From Anthoceros angustus (Eukaryota > Streptophyta > Anthocerotopsida > Anthocerotales > Anthocerotaceae), in assembly GCA_010909165.1 (NCBI GenBank), contig VJWM01000255.1:62001-126000 (forward strand): DNA of 64,000 bases. The letters run 5' to 3'. Made by a program: the position numbers and the translations under genes. Each line of letters opens with the position of its first letter. Positions within the stretch are counted from its first letter, which is position 1. The notes under the pieces are model-generated. The model did no database searches. It saw nothing but the letters and a program-made list of their open reading frames with translations, and was not told the DNA's origin. Shown here piece by piece: positions 35,655 to 44,917 of the stretch.

Positions 35655-35750
35655 GGGGGGCCCAGCTGGGTGAACAAGTGCGTGCACCAGGGGGCAAGGG
35701 GGCCCAGGTGTGCGCACCAGGGGGCAAGGAGGCCCAGGTGCGCGCACCAA
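35655..35750. repeat. Minisatellite, about 30-bp unit, about three copies
   Basis: Units of the form GCACCAGGGGGCAAGG followed by GGCCCAGGTG repeat with small changes. It lies just left of the methylase fragment. An inverted repeat of CAACTTGT and ACAAGTTG lies just after it, around 35760-35785. Confidence 0.7.
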
Positions 35751-35784
35751 GGTCAAGACCAACTTGTCTTGACAATACAAGTTG

Positions 35785-36375
35785 GTGGTGTGCCCGTACC
35801 AAAGGCCTCTCGGATTGATGATGAAGTTCATCAAAACATTCTCCAAAGAAGGAGATAGGATTCTGGACTGTTGCGCAAGAAGTCGGACTACAACACTGGC
35901 AGCATTGCTTTCTGGACGCAATTGTATTGCCATAGAAGCTGACCTCCTCTGTACTGGTTATATCCCACAATGCATCCATGGTTTCGAGGTTTTGCCAGAC
36001 TAGAAAGAGGAGCTCACATTTGATGCCCAGCGGAGAGGAGCAGCACAGTTCTGGGCCAAAGAGGTTTGTATAAGTGAAAAAAATTGTTTGAAGGCTCAGG
36101 TTGTTCCCCTTAGTGCAAGGAGGATGAAAACGCAAACAGGTGACTTGCTGGAGGAAGGATAACAAACCCTGGATACTGTATGGTAGTCTGCGGGTGGTGG
36201 GGACAAGGAGGAAGGAGACAACGAAGAGGATGAAGACGCGAAGGCTTTGGCAGAAACTGACAACTTTGACGCAGTAGAATTGGAACGCATGCGCAACCTA
36301 ACAGTTGTTTTAGATTCAGAAGCCACCCAAGCCCAATATGTGTCTCAGATCAGTCCGCATGAGCGATCTTTGTAG
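35785..36375 (+). pseudogene. DNA methylase (N4/N6 aminomethyltransferase type) fragment, degenerate
   Basis: One frame reads RPLGLMMKFIKTFSKEGD, then RILDCC, then ARSRTTTLAALLSGRNCIAI, then EAD. This is the last part of a beta-class DNA methylase: motif X with the leading basic-Pro pair, then motif I. The usual GSGTT of motif I is ARSRTT here, and there is a stop soon after, at the end of the HGFEVLPD stretch. Reading on past that stop, EELTFDAQRRGAAQFWAKEV and, after further breaks, an acidic tail ending SQISPHERSL stay coding-like. The catalytic DPPY-type motif, expected upstream in this class, was not found. Some land plants use related N4-cytosine methylases in sperm; whether this belongs there or to a mobile element is unknown. 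Confidence 0.6.
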
Positions 36376-36549
36376 AGGGAAGACTATTTTTGGCAGACAC
36401 AAGAGGTTTTTGAAACTGTGAGATCCTGATTTCCTTTGAGTACTTGTGAGAAACCATAGCCGTGGGCAAAGAAGTTACTGGGCTGCGCCAACTAAGAACC
36501 TTTTGTTTCATTCAATTTTGAATCTGTAGTTTTCCGCTAAGAAGAGTTT

Positions 36550-37060
36550 CTAGCATGGTCCAGTTGACAATGGAATCGCCATAATGCGCAATTCTGGAAC
36601 GGTGTCTTTTTTGTGAAGGGGGTTTCGGAAGTGTGGAACGGGGTTCGTTATTAACCCCCTTCCAAGATTATCGTGTTTCACGTTCTTCCTGTTCATGGGC
36701 CTTAGGCTCTTGTAGAGATGTTTGCCCCTGACCAGGTCTGTAGGTTCACTGACCTGGTCCCTTTTGCCTTTAGGTAGAGCCTTCATGGCTGTGTGGCATC
36801 GATAGCTCTGCTGCTTGGAAGCATGACACACTCAACCTGGCACTATTGTATTTCCACTACTAGACTTTTCTGGAAAGAATCTCATCAGCCATTTTCTCAA
36901 AGTCCCAAGGACCTTCAATATCTGCTCTTACGGTGGACTCAAGCAACCTTTTGATTTCCAGAGGCTCTTGCCAAAAATTCCCAATCACTGGGTTCATAAA
37001 CTTGCACATGGCCTAGTGAAACCTCTTCTTCAGTTTCTGTGTGAGTGTGTACCTTCAACT
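36550..37060 (-). pseudogene. Unrecognised coding-like fragments
   Basis: Two short minus-strand frames look protein-like: 36855-37032 (MCKFMNPVIGNFWQEPLEIK and on to GPWDFEKMADEIL) and 36550-36831 (KALPKGKRDQVSEPTDLVRG). They are separated by stops. I do not recognise either. They may be remains of a transposon protein. Confidence 0.3.
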
Positions 37061-37279
37061 ACCCATCTTGCACAACAAAAACACTTAGGCCAGTCAAAGT
37101 AAAGGTCAAATTAAACCAGACAACAACCTGGAATGAATTGGACTGACAAGTGGCTTCGTCGAGATCTGAGGTAGGGACTTAATAGTGCTCGTCCCTATCA
37201 ACCTTGGGCTTGGTAGCCCCATCGAGCTCGCGATCGGCCTCCATATGCATGCCATGGTGAACCTATGTTGCACCTTCCG

Positions 37280-37755
37280 CCCGAACTCGCAGCCTTTGCA
37301 CTATGTGCAAGGAGAGCAAAGGAGCTGCTAGGGATGTTGCCTATGTCCACACCTTGGTTGCTAGCATGGAGATCTCTGTGAATCAATATCAAAGTTTGTT
37401 GGAGATGTTCAACAACATTGATGACTTGGAGAACTATAGGTAACTTCAACATGTACGTCGCCCGACAGCCTAGCTAGGAAGGCCTCGTGCTGTTTTGTCT
37501 CCGTTTGTCGTATGCAGCAATCCTGCTGCTTGGATTGGGACCTGTAGAACTATCAATAAGCCACGGCTAATGAATGCCATGAAGAGGGACAAGGATGTGC
37601 ATCTCTGACAACGGCTTGTCACAAAACCCTCTAGATTTGTCACATTAAGTGAGAATTCCACCATAGATTTAAAATGGCGTTGCATTGTGTAGATAGCAGC
37701 TTTCATGCAACCCTTCGGGGCCAAGGGTAATGGGGGACGACGAAAGTTTGAGGGT
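37280..37755 (+). pseudogene. EF-hand-like gene fragment D
   Basis: Matches copy A from about 22300 to 22745: the AARDVAYV exon, the QSLLEMFNNID EF-hand piece, the intron, the LMNAMKRDKD piece and the start of the last exon. Stops and indels break it. At about 37755 it joins directly, within a GAGGG word, to terpene synthase sequence in the opposite coding sense. Confidence 0.8.
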
Positions 37756-37852
37756 GTCCAGTAGCTCAGGATAGCAAGACTACGGGGACTTGGAGAAGGA
37801 CGTGCTAGCTTTGCAGAAAATCAATATAACACTGTTGTTCATGCCTTTGCAT
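37756..37852 (-). pseudogene. Terpene synthase short fragment fused to EF-hand fragment D
   Basis: About 95 bases match the MTPSL coding region equivalent to 39150-39250 (the part encoding the YIDFLQSVSFSKSP to LLDT stretch on the minus strand), with small deletions. Nothing else of the gene is present here. Confidence 0.75.
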
Positions 37853-38190
37853 GTTCATTCTAATCAAAACTTGTGGCCGCATATCCCTTTTTGGTTGCAC
37901 TCGCCCAATCGATTTTTTTGGGAATGGATAGGGTAAAAAGAAGAGAGAATAAATGTACACATACGTTTTTACATTCATAATTAAAAAAAAGAACTAAAAG
38001 CCGGGTACAGCAGCAAGTCTTAAATTCCTAACAGACCTCGGCTCCCGCCTCGAACGCGTCTCGGCCCCAGACTCGGCCGCTCCCGTACGCCAGCGAACGG
38101 ACGCGCGTCGGGGCGCACAGCCTAAAACGGTCGAGGCCGTTAGTTCTCGGCAATGACGCCTTTCCACGCGCCCGTTCCCTAATACATTGC
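37853..38190. other. Spacer before TPS2
   Basis: Contains TCCCTTTTTGGTTGCACT, also seen after the fused fragment at 42306, and a GC-rich stretch 38035-38160. No gene is seen. Confidence 0.5.
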
Positions 38191-38240
38191 ATTTCTTGCT
38201 TGTTCTCAATCTGGATAGTACAGAAGTAGCTGCAGAAAGC

Positions 38241-39512
38241 TTATGCCCAGAAGCCGCCGTCATACCACCCACCCAGAACTTCATCCAGTCGATACCGTTT
38301 GATCCCGATATGCCAACTCATATATCCCTGAAAGAATTTCACAATCCTGTCCTTGATTGCATCAGAACCCGTCCTATCGGCCAGGGCCATCACTCTTGTC
38401 CTCGCCAGGATGACAGCCTCCACTCTGTCCCGAAGAGATTGAAGAAGCGGCAGGCTGTGAATCCTGGAGTGGCTCACAATGCCGATGGCGTCCTCTCCTT
38501 GCTGTAGCTCCTTGTAGAAGGACAACACATCGTTGCCGAAGTCGAAACAATCCATGAGGTCGGGGACCATCGGATACAGGCTGTTGTAAAAGAAGCGGTC
38601 ATCTTGCGACGCAGAGTCCGAGGACGATGGTTGCATGATGACGAAGTATGCGTAGACCTCAGCTATGCCAGACTTGTAGCGAAAGAACCTGGGGAGCTGA
38701 GGCATGTCAGCAGTGTACTCAATCGGATGCTCCTCATAGTGCTGCTCCTGCAGGTTGGCCTCCATGAAGTCGAACATGGCCTTGATCATGAGGCTGTGCA
38801 GCCGGATGTCCGTGGGCAAGAAGGGGTTCTGGTCCGTCTTGAGGAAGACGATGAATTTCTCCAGCACCTCGTGCAGGTCGCCCCGGCCGGGGTACCGCCT
38901 CGCATATCCCTCTGGGTCGGTGAACTTCATCTGAAACAAGCGCAAGTCCTCCAGGTATCTCTCTCGAGCCGCCCCTTTCAGCTTCCCTGCCAGATCGTCC
39001 ACGAATATGGCCAGAGCCGTGAAATGTCCGATCTTTGCTTGCAGGTCGACCGGGTGGAAGCTATATGTTAGATTTCCAAAGCCAGCGGCCGCTTTGATTA
39101 ACCCTTCCGGCAGGTGGGATCCGCCGTTTGCTTTCAGCCCTGCGGCGACGGTGTCCAGCAGGTCAGGGTAGCAGAACTGCGGGGACTTGGAGAAGGACAC
39201 GCTTTGCAGGAAATCAATATACACACGCCTCAGCACGCTGGTGTTCATGCCACCGCCACCTTCATCTCTCATGAACGGCCTGCCAACGGGAGCAGGCTTG
39301 GCAGGAACAGCAGCCCCGCCCTGGCATCTTACACAAACAGAAGGAGAGCTAAACCACGTTGCCTTCCAGGCCTTGTACTTCAAGGTAGAAGAAACTGGAA
39401 GTCTCCAGCCCAAAGAAATCGCAGCGCGTTGTTGTAGGAAAGCCACTGCTGTGCAGCTGCTGCTACTAGTAGCGATACACCTCACACGCGGGCTTAACCT
39501 GCACACATCCAT
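38241..39512 (-). CDS. Microbial-type terpene synthase-like protein (MTPSL), copy TPS2
   Basis: Intronless ORF of 423 residues from the ATG at 39512 (MDVCRLSPRVRC); ATG 39521 is three codons upstream. From MNTSVLRR to the end (335 residues) I count only seven differences from TPS1. One is in the metal motif: DDLAGN of TPS1 is DDLAGK here (codon at 38982-38984). The second motif NDVLSFYKE and the C-terminal IKRYRL are kept. The N-terminal 95 residues differ more, as expected for a signal region. The 3' flank (38190-38240) is shared with TPS1. With the Lys substitution the enzyme may have changed or lost activity; this is inference. Confidence 0.88.
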   Translation of the reverse strand: MDVCRLSPRVRCIATSSSSCTAVAFLQQRAAISLGWRLPVSSTLKYKAWKATWFSSPSVCVRCQGGAAVPAKPAPVGRPFMRDEGGGGMNTSVLRRVYIDFLQSVSFSKSPQFCYPDLLDTVAAGLKANGGSHLPEGLIKAAAGFGNLTYSFHPVDLQAKIGHFTALAIFVDDLAGKLKGAARERYLEDLRLFQMKFTDPEGYARRYPGRGDLHEVLEKFIVFLKTDQNPFLPTDIRLHSLMIKAMFDFMEANLQEQHYEEHPIEYTADMPQLPRFFRYKSGIAEVYAYFVIMQPSSSDSASQDDRFFYNSLYPMVPDLMDCFDFGNDVLSFYKELQQGEDAIGIVSHSRIHSLPLLQSLRDRVEAVILARTRVMALADRTGSDAIKDRIVKFFQGYMSWHIGIKRYRLDEVLGGWYDGGFWA

Positions 39513-39639
39513 GCTGTGCAAAGGATTGAAGATACAAGTAACAAAAAAAACCCGTCAGCAGCGCAAAAGAGGTGGCTCCCGTTCTCTCGTCCGCCACTGG
39601 AAGGGCACATATATACTAGCTCTTAGCAAGTAGTCTCGT

Positions 39640-40320
39640 TCTCGTGCTTCGAGAAAGAATTATTATTCCCGGGAATTTTGGATTTCGCTTCTTTAACGGA
39701 GCGGTGCGCTCTACCTTTCGGGTCATGGTGGTGGTGTTCACTTGATCTTGTTCGGGCTATGATCCACTTGGATCCTTTTCGGGCTATGGTGGTGGTGTTA
39801 AACCGGATCTCTTTGTGCGGAGCTTCTCCCTGTGGCCGAGAACTTCCTTGATCTCTTGGTTTCTATGGTGGTGGAGCAAGGAGTTCACACGTGGATCTCT
39901 TTGGGCGGAGCTTCTCCATTGGATTCTACGCCTGAGAACTTCCTTGAATCCCGTTCCAGACTTTATGGTGGTGGTGTTCTTTTGTATGGTAGATGTTTCT
40001 CACTTCTCAAAACATGTACAAGCAAAGGCCTTTTCATGCCTTTTGTTTTCGCTCTGCAAAGGTCTATGATGAACCCTATCCTATCTGGCCTAGGTGTAGC
40101 AAAACATACACTACGTGGGCATGGGGCGTGTCCGGCCTAGGTGTAACCAAACATACTATGTGGGCATGGGGCGTATCATGAAGATGCCCCATGCAAATGG
40201 CTATGGCGGTGGTGTTCCCCCATATCCCTTTGTACATACGGAGATTGTGTATTGGATTTTGTGACATGTAAAGTGAAATAATTTGATCGAGATAATATTT
40301 ACCGTAGACTGTATAAGGTA
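39640..40320. repeat. Degenerate minisatellites upstream of TPS2
   Basis: 39720-39980 holds several altered copies of TATGGTGGTGGTGTT with GGATCTCTTTG and GAACTTCCTTGA words between them (unit about 100 bases). 40087-40180 holds two copies of a unit starting GGCCTAGGTGTA and ending GGGCATGGGGCGT. No coding sequence is seen. Confidence 0.65.
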
Positions 40321-40329
40321 TGACGGTGT

Positions 40330-41215
40330 CCTTTCACAGCAAAAGGCGAGCCTCTCCACACATGCCCTCCTCCACTTCCCCTCTGGGATGGAATGAGGCC
40401 TCAATCCGCCGTAGATCGGTGTAAGCAACGCCCCGTTCCTTATATCCGTTTCTTTCCCGTGACCACGGTTCTGCCTGGTTTGGACGTTTTCTCAACCATC
40501 CCTTGCCTCCTGCCCCGCGCTGGATGCGCCTTTTCATAGTGAAGTACGCAAACCATAGCTTTCTGCTTCGAATATCGGGAGCACACGAAACTAATGGGGC
40601 ATCCCGCCTCACGGTGAGCACGCTCCTCGTCGCTGGCTTAAGTCTTGTGAATTGTGCCCCGCAGAGCAGCAAGTTGGGAGCCTGGTCGCGGCTGCAGAGG
40701 CCAGAAGTGCTGCGGACCTTTAGGGTGGGTCTTGCGGCCCGCCCGACCCAGCCTCTTTGGTATACCCTTGGAGCGGGCAGCAGCACATTTTCTTGCATCT
40801 AGCAGGCTGAAAGAATCAAGGCGGATTTGGACGCAGTCAACTCTGTTGTTTCCAAGGGAGCATCAAGGTGCCTCTTCAAGTACATCTCCGTTGAGCTACT
40901 AGGTCTCCAGCAGCAGCAGCGTGAACCTTCTCCTTATTCTGAGTTTTCGCCAACAGCTTTCACAATGAGGAGTCATGACCAGAAGGAGGAATGAGGAGAG
41001 CGGTTGCTGCAGGCTATGTCGGATGGCCATGGGTGGCAGCCTTGGTGGCCTGGTGACTGTGGAGACCCATATGGCCCCGCTAGCGACCAGGTTGTCCTTG
41101 CCTTGCCCTTGCCCTTGCCCGAGTTTCTTCAGGATGCATTGAACACAGCCTTCTGGCAAGGTCACGAATGTGTGCAGCAATTCGCCAGTGAGAGGTCTCT
41201 GACCATGTATGTACG
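40330..41215 (+). pseudogene. EF-hand-like gene fragment E
   Basis: 40330-40660 matches the left part of fragment C (CCGTGACCACGGTTCTGCC, then CTGGATGCGCCTTTTCAT). 40660-41215 matches copy A through the EEL exon, the AERIKADLDAVNS exon and the DGWQPWWPGDCGDPYGP exon, then jumps to AGTGAGAGGTCTCTG of the last exon. Frames are broken by deletions. Confidence 0.8.
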
Positions 41216-41760
41216 TACGTATTTTATTTTAACCGTATAGTTTGACCTTTGTCGCTTCATATCGTTTTAGGGTTTACCGTTCAGCCATGGTACGAACCGA
41301 GTGGTGAGTGGGTGTCCGAACCGGCGGTGATGTGGAGAAACCGGAGAGAAGGGGGAGAGAAACGAATGAGATAAAAGTAAAAGGTTTTTAATTTAAAAAT
41401 TAAAGTAGTAAAAAGTAAAATATATTTATTATTTCATCTCAATTCAACCAAATAATGGAGAATTTGCAGATAATTTAATTTATAAATCAGGTAGATCTAA
41501 ACTAAATTACACCCCACTACATTAGTTAACTACATGCCACATCGTCTTTGTTGTAGTTCATGTTGTTCAAATTTGTCCAATTAGTTCATCTAGTTCAAAT
41601 TTATCACACGGCCAACGAGCAGCAGAGCTGCAATTCAACTAGACCCAAACCGTCAGGGGTGCTTAGTGTATATCGATTTCTCACTTTAGGATTGATATGG
41701 TGACAACTTTCATGGCATCTATTCCAACTCACCGTTTATCACCCATCAACTAAGGCTCTG
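41216..41760. other. AT-rich spacer
   Basis: No coding sequence, terminal repeats or known element seen. It sits between two EF-hand fragments. Confidence 0.5.
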
Positions 41761-41761
41761 T

Positions 41762-42275
41762 CGGATGAGTGGCATCCTCAATGGCCTAGCTAGTGACTTC
41801 GGAGACCCATTTGAGCCCTACCAGGTTGCCGTTTCCCTTGCCCTTCAAGCCCTGGCCCGAACTTCTTCCGATTTGAGAAATAGGATGCATAGACTACAAC
41901 CTGCTGGCAAGCGCAAGCCCAGAATGTGCGCAACAACTAATAGAGCAATTTACGCACAGCACAATTTCCAGCTGTAATTCCAAGGCTTTGGAGCAAGGGA
42001 GCATAGCCTTTGCAACATGCGCAAGGACAGCAAAGCAGCTAGGGATGTTGTCTACATCCACACCTTGGTTACAAGCGTGGGGGCCTCTATGAAGGAGTAG
42101 CAAAGGTTGTTGGAGGTGTTTGACTTGGAGAACCTTGGGTAACTTCAACATGTACATTGCCCGGCAGCCTAGCTAGGAAGGCCTCTTGCTGTTTTATCTC
42201 CATTTGCTTCATGCAGCAATCCTGTTGCTATTGGGACCTGCAGAACTATCAGCAAGCCACGACTAATGGATGCCA
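41762..42275 (+). pseudogene. EF-hand-like gene fragment F
   Basis: Matches copy A from about 22065 to 22575 (DFGDPFEPYQ exon, helical exon with several stops, then the SKPRLMDA piece), with the first EF-hand loop deleted. It ends at about 42275 in a direct fusion with a 30-base terpene synthase fragment. Confidence 0.8.
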
Positions 42276-42305
42276 GCAGCTCAGCGTAGCAGGACTACCG
42301 GGACT
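42276..42305 (-). pseudogene. Terpene synthase micro-fragment fused to EF-hand fragment F
   Basis: About 30 bases (GCAGCTCAGCGTAGCAGGAC and on) match TPS3 at about 43601-43630. On the far side TCCCTTTTTGGTTGCACT follows, as after fragment D, so D and F descend from one chimeric ancestor. Confidence 0.65.
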
Positions 42306-42489
42306 CAATTCATTTCAATTGTGGCGCTTTCTGTCGCATGTCCCTTTTTGGTTGCACTTTCATAGCTTAGGCACACCACAAAGTCTTACGTTCAAGTATG
42401 TGTCCAGCTTCTCGTGTGGCTTACCGAGATGGTCCCCACCACCAAAGTTGTTACATTTTTTTTTATATTTCTCATGGTGAGGGAAAACA

Positions 42490-42895
42490 CTAGCTGAGAG
42501 AAGAAGAAGAAGAAGAATTTTATTTAAGTCCACTAAGGACGGATTTCCATCATGGGACTTGGTACTTAACAACTTATATCATGGTGTCCTTAGTGGACGG
42601 ATTTCCATCATGGGACTTGGTACTTAACAACTTATATCATGGTGTGTCTAAGCTACTTGCACCAAGGGCATCCACTCCCTTTAGGCACCCCATCTAAGTA
42701 CCGATCCAAGCTCAGGATGCTTAATCACGACGTTCTTATAAATGTGTCCATTGGCTTAAGCCATTTGGACGAGCACCAAGGGCATCCACTCCCTTTAGGC
42801 ACCCCATCTAAGTACCGATCCAAGCTCAGGATGCTTAATCACAGCGTTTTTATAAATGTGTCCATTTGGCCTAAGCCATTTGGACGAGCTGTGGA
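42490..42895 (-). repeat. SINE-like dispersed repeat, copy 2, internally duplicated
   Basis: Reverse-orientation relative of 3018-3240 with the GAA tail at the left. It has two internal tandem duplications, one of about 60 bases (42535-42650) and one of about 125 bases starting GCACCAAGGGCATCCACTCC (42656 and 42773). Confidence 0.8.
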
Positions 42896-42944
42896 GAGTC
42901 TACCTAGTGAGCTTGTTCTTGATTCAAGGCATTAACTAGTTGAG

Positions 42945-43062
42945 TACTACAGACTCAAGTGTGTATTCTGTCACCAATTGGGCATACATAGCCAGACTCA
43001 AGTGTGTATTCGGTCACGAGTTGGGTATACATAGCCAGACTCAAGTGTGTACTCTTTGACCC
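42945..43062. repeat. Tandem repeat, about 46-bp unit, two and a half copies
   Basis: Units start AGACTCAAGTGTGTA and end ATACATAGCC. They replace the missing 3' end of TPS3. Confidence 0.8.
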
Positions 43063-43089
43063 ATTGAACGTAGACTGACCAATTGGGTG

Positions 43090-43928
43090 GAGATGCCACA
43101 GCGCCCCAGGAGGAACCTGGGGAGCTGTGGCATGTCAGCATTGTACTCGATGGGATGCTCCTCGTAGTGCTGCTCGTGAAGGTTGCCCTCAATGAAGTCG
43201 AATACGACTTGATCATGAGGGTGTGCAGCCGGAGCTCCGTGTGGAAGACGGGGTTCTGGTCCGGACGTCTTGACGTAAACCATGTATTTCTCCAGAGCAT
43301 CGTGCAGGTCCCCCCGGCCGGGGCACCGCCTCGCGTATCCCTCTGGATCGGTGAACTTCGAAAAAAGAGAATTCATCCGGAACAAGCGCATCTCCTCCAG
43401 GTATCTCTCTCGCGCCGCCCCTCTCAGCTTCCTTGGCAGATCTTCCACCATCATGGACCCATCGACCTGCAAGCCAAGATCGGACATTTCACGGCTCTGG
43501 TGGAAGCTGCATACAAGAGTCCCCAAGCCAGCTCCAGTTTTGATGTACTCTTCCGGCAGGTGGGATCCGCCGTTTGCTGTCACCCGTGCGGCCACGGTGT
43601 CCAGCAGCTCAGGGTAGCAGGACTCCCGGGAATTCGAGAAGGACATCCTCTGCAGGAAATCCGTGTACACCTGCGTCAGTACGCTGGTGTTTATGCTATG
43701 GCCACCGTCATCGAGGATCACCGGCCTGCCAGCGGCAGCGGCCCCGGCCTGGGATCTGATACAAACAGAAATACACGTCGTCTGGGGCTTGTGGTTCAAG
43801 CTGGAAGAAAGTGGACGTCTCAAGACCGAAGAATTCGAAGCGCCTTGTTGTAACAAAGCCACTGCTCTGCAGCTGCTGCTACTGGTACCCACACACCCCA
43901 GACTCGCTGTAAACACGTACAGATCCAT
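43090..43928 (-). pseudogene. Terpene synthase (MTPSL) pseudogene TPS3, truncated and with a micro-inversion
   Basis: Minus-strand homologue of TPS1/TPS2 starting at the ATG at 43928 (MDLYVFTASLG). It stays open to 43041 but is clearly damaged. A 43-base inversion at 43458-43500 replaces the stretch before the metal motif, which reads MMVEDLPRK instead of FVDDLAGN. A local frame change around 43220-43260 garbles the next conserved block. The homology stops at about 43090, after PQLPRF, so the whole second metal motif and C-terminus are absent and a tandem repeat follows. It cannot encode a working class I enzyme. Confidence 0.88.
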
Positions 43929-44194
43929 CCTGGGCCCAAGAACTGAACATTCAAGTAACAAACAGCCCTTTTCAGCACACAAGAGACTGCTGCTGTTGTC
44001 TCGTTTGCCACTTTGGTGGGGAGACTCCTCCAATCCTAGGCCGTAGAATGGTGTTGGCCTAGGCCTACGTAATCTCACTTATTTTTATACTGCTGGAGGA
44101 AGTCTTAGAGGATATGCTCAAACAGTATCTTGGCAAGCACGTCCAAGGTTTTGGACAGACATGATTCCCAGGAATTTCCCTTTCGAGTGTCCCC

Positions 44195-44405
44195 GACTGA
44201 TATGAAGCATTTCCGTCATGGACTTGGTACCCCACAACTTGTACCATGGTGTGCCTAAGCTAATTGCTCAAGGGCATCTTTGCCCTCTGGCACCCCATCT
44301 AAGTACCCATCTAGATCTAAACGTAGGCAAATGCTTAACAGCTACGGTTATTATTATAAATGTGTGACCATTTGGCCTAAGTCATTTGGCCACTAGACTT
44401 TATTG
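44195..44405 (-). repeat. SINE-like dispersed repeat, copy 3
   Basis: Minus-orientation relative of 3018-3240 (CACACCATGGTACAAGTTGT, TACTTAGATGGGGTGCC, ACACATTTATAATAATAACC), more diverged and without the TTC tail. Left of it the sequence matches the upstream region of TPS1. Confidence 0.78.
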
Positions 44406-44917
44406 CAGACCCGACTGATGACTTATAGTGTCCATCCAATCCTTCATTGACTTTAGGCAGGTTATGCCAAGTTCTAATCACATCGTATCAATCGAGGTCT
44501 CACCGACACGAAACTCCTGAACAACTCTAACTGCCTTAATAATGAATCGTCCTGCAGCCATGGGGTCCTGTGCGACTCAGGAGGTCTCACACAAAAGCCA
44601 GGACGACCTGCAACAGGGACGGTCCAGGGCACAGGAAAAAGCACGAGATGTCCTACAGTTCCTCGTGTTTTTTTTTGCTATGAATCTGTACACACGTTAG
44701 ATAGGCTATTTCAACACAGCTCTGCGCAAGAGCACAAACAGAGCACACAAAGTCTGCAGCACTGAGACAGTTCCTCGTATTCTAGTGTTTCGATTCCAGT
44801 GCCAGGCTATATAAAGTAGATGATTTAGTTTCAGTTCTCTTTACACTCAGGACCTGAAAACCAGGACATCACCGTCCCGCGCAAGGTCCGTTGATTCTTG
44901 ATTCTACACGATGTGGC
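44406..44917. other. Intergenic stretch left of ESF1
   Basis: Presumably 3' UTR of ESF1 plus spacer. No feature recognised. Confidence 0.5.

Noticed and set aside
35626-36165. 179-residue minus ORF
   Set aside because: Antisense of the methylase fragment and the minisatellite; no family resemblance.
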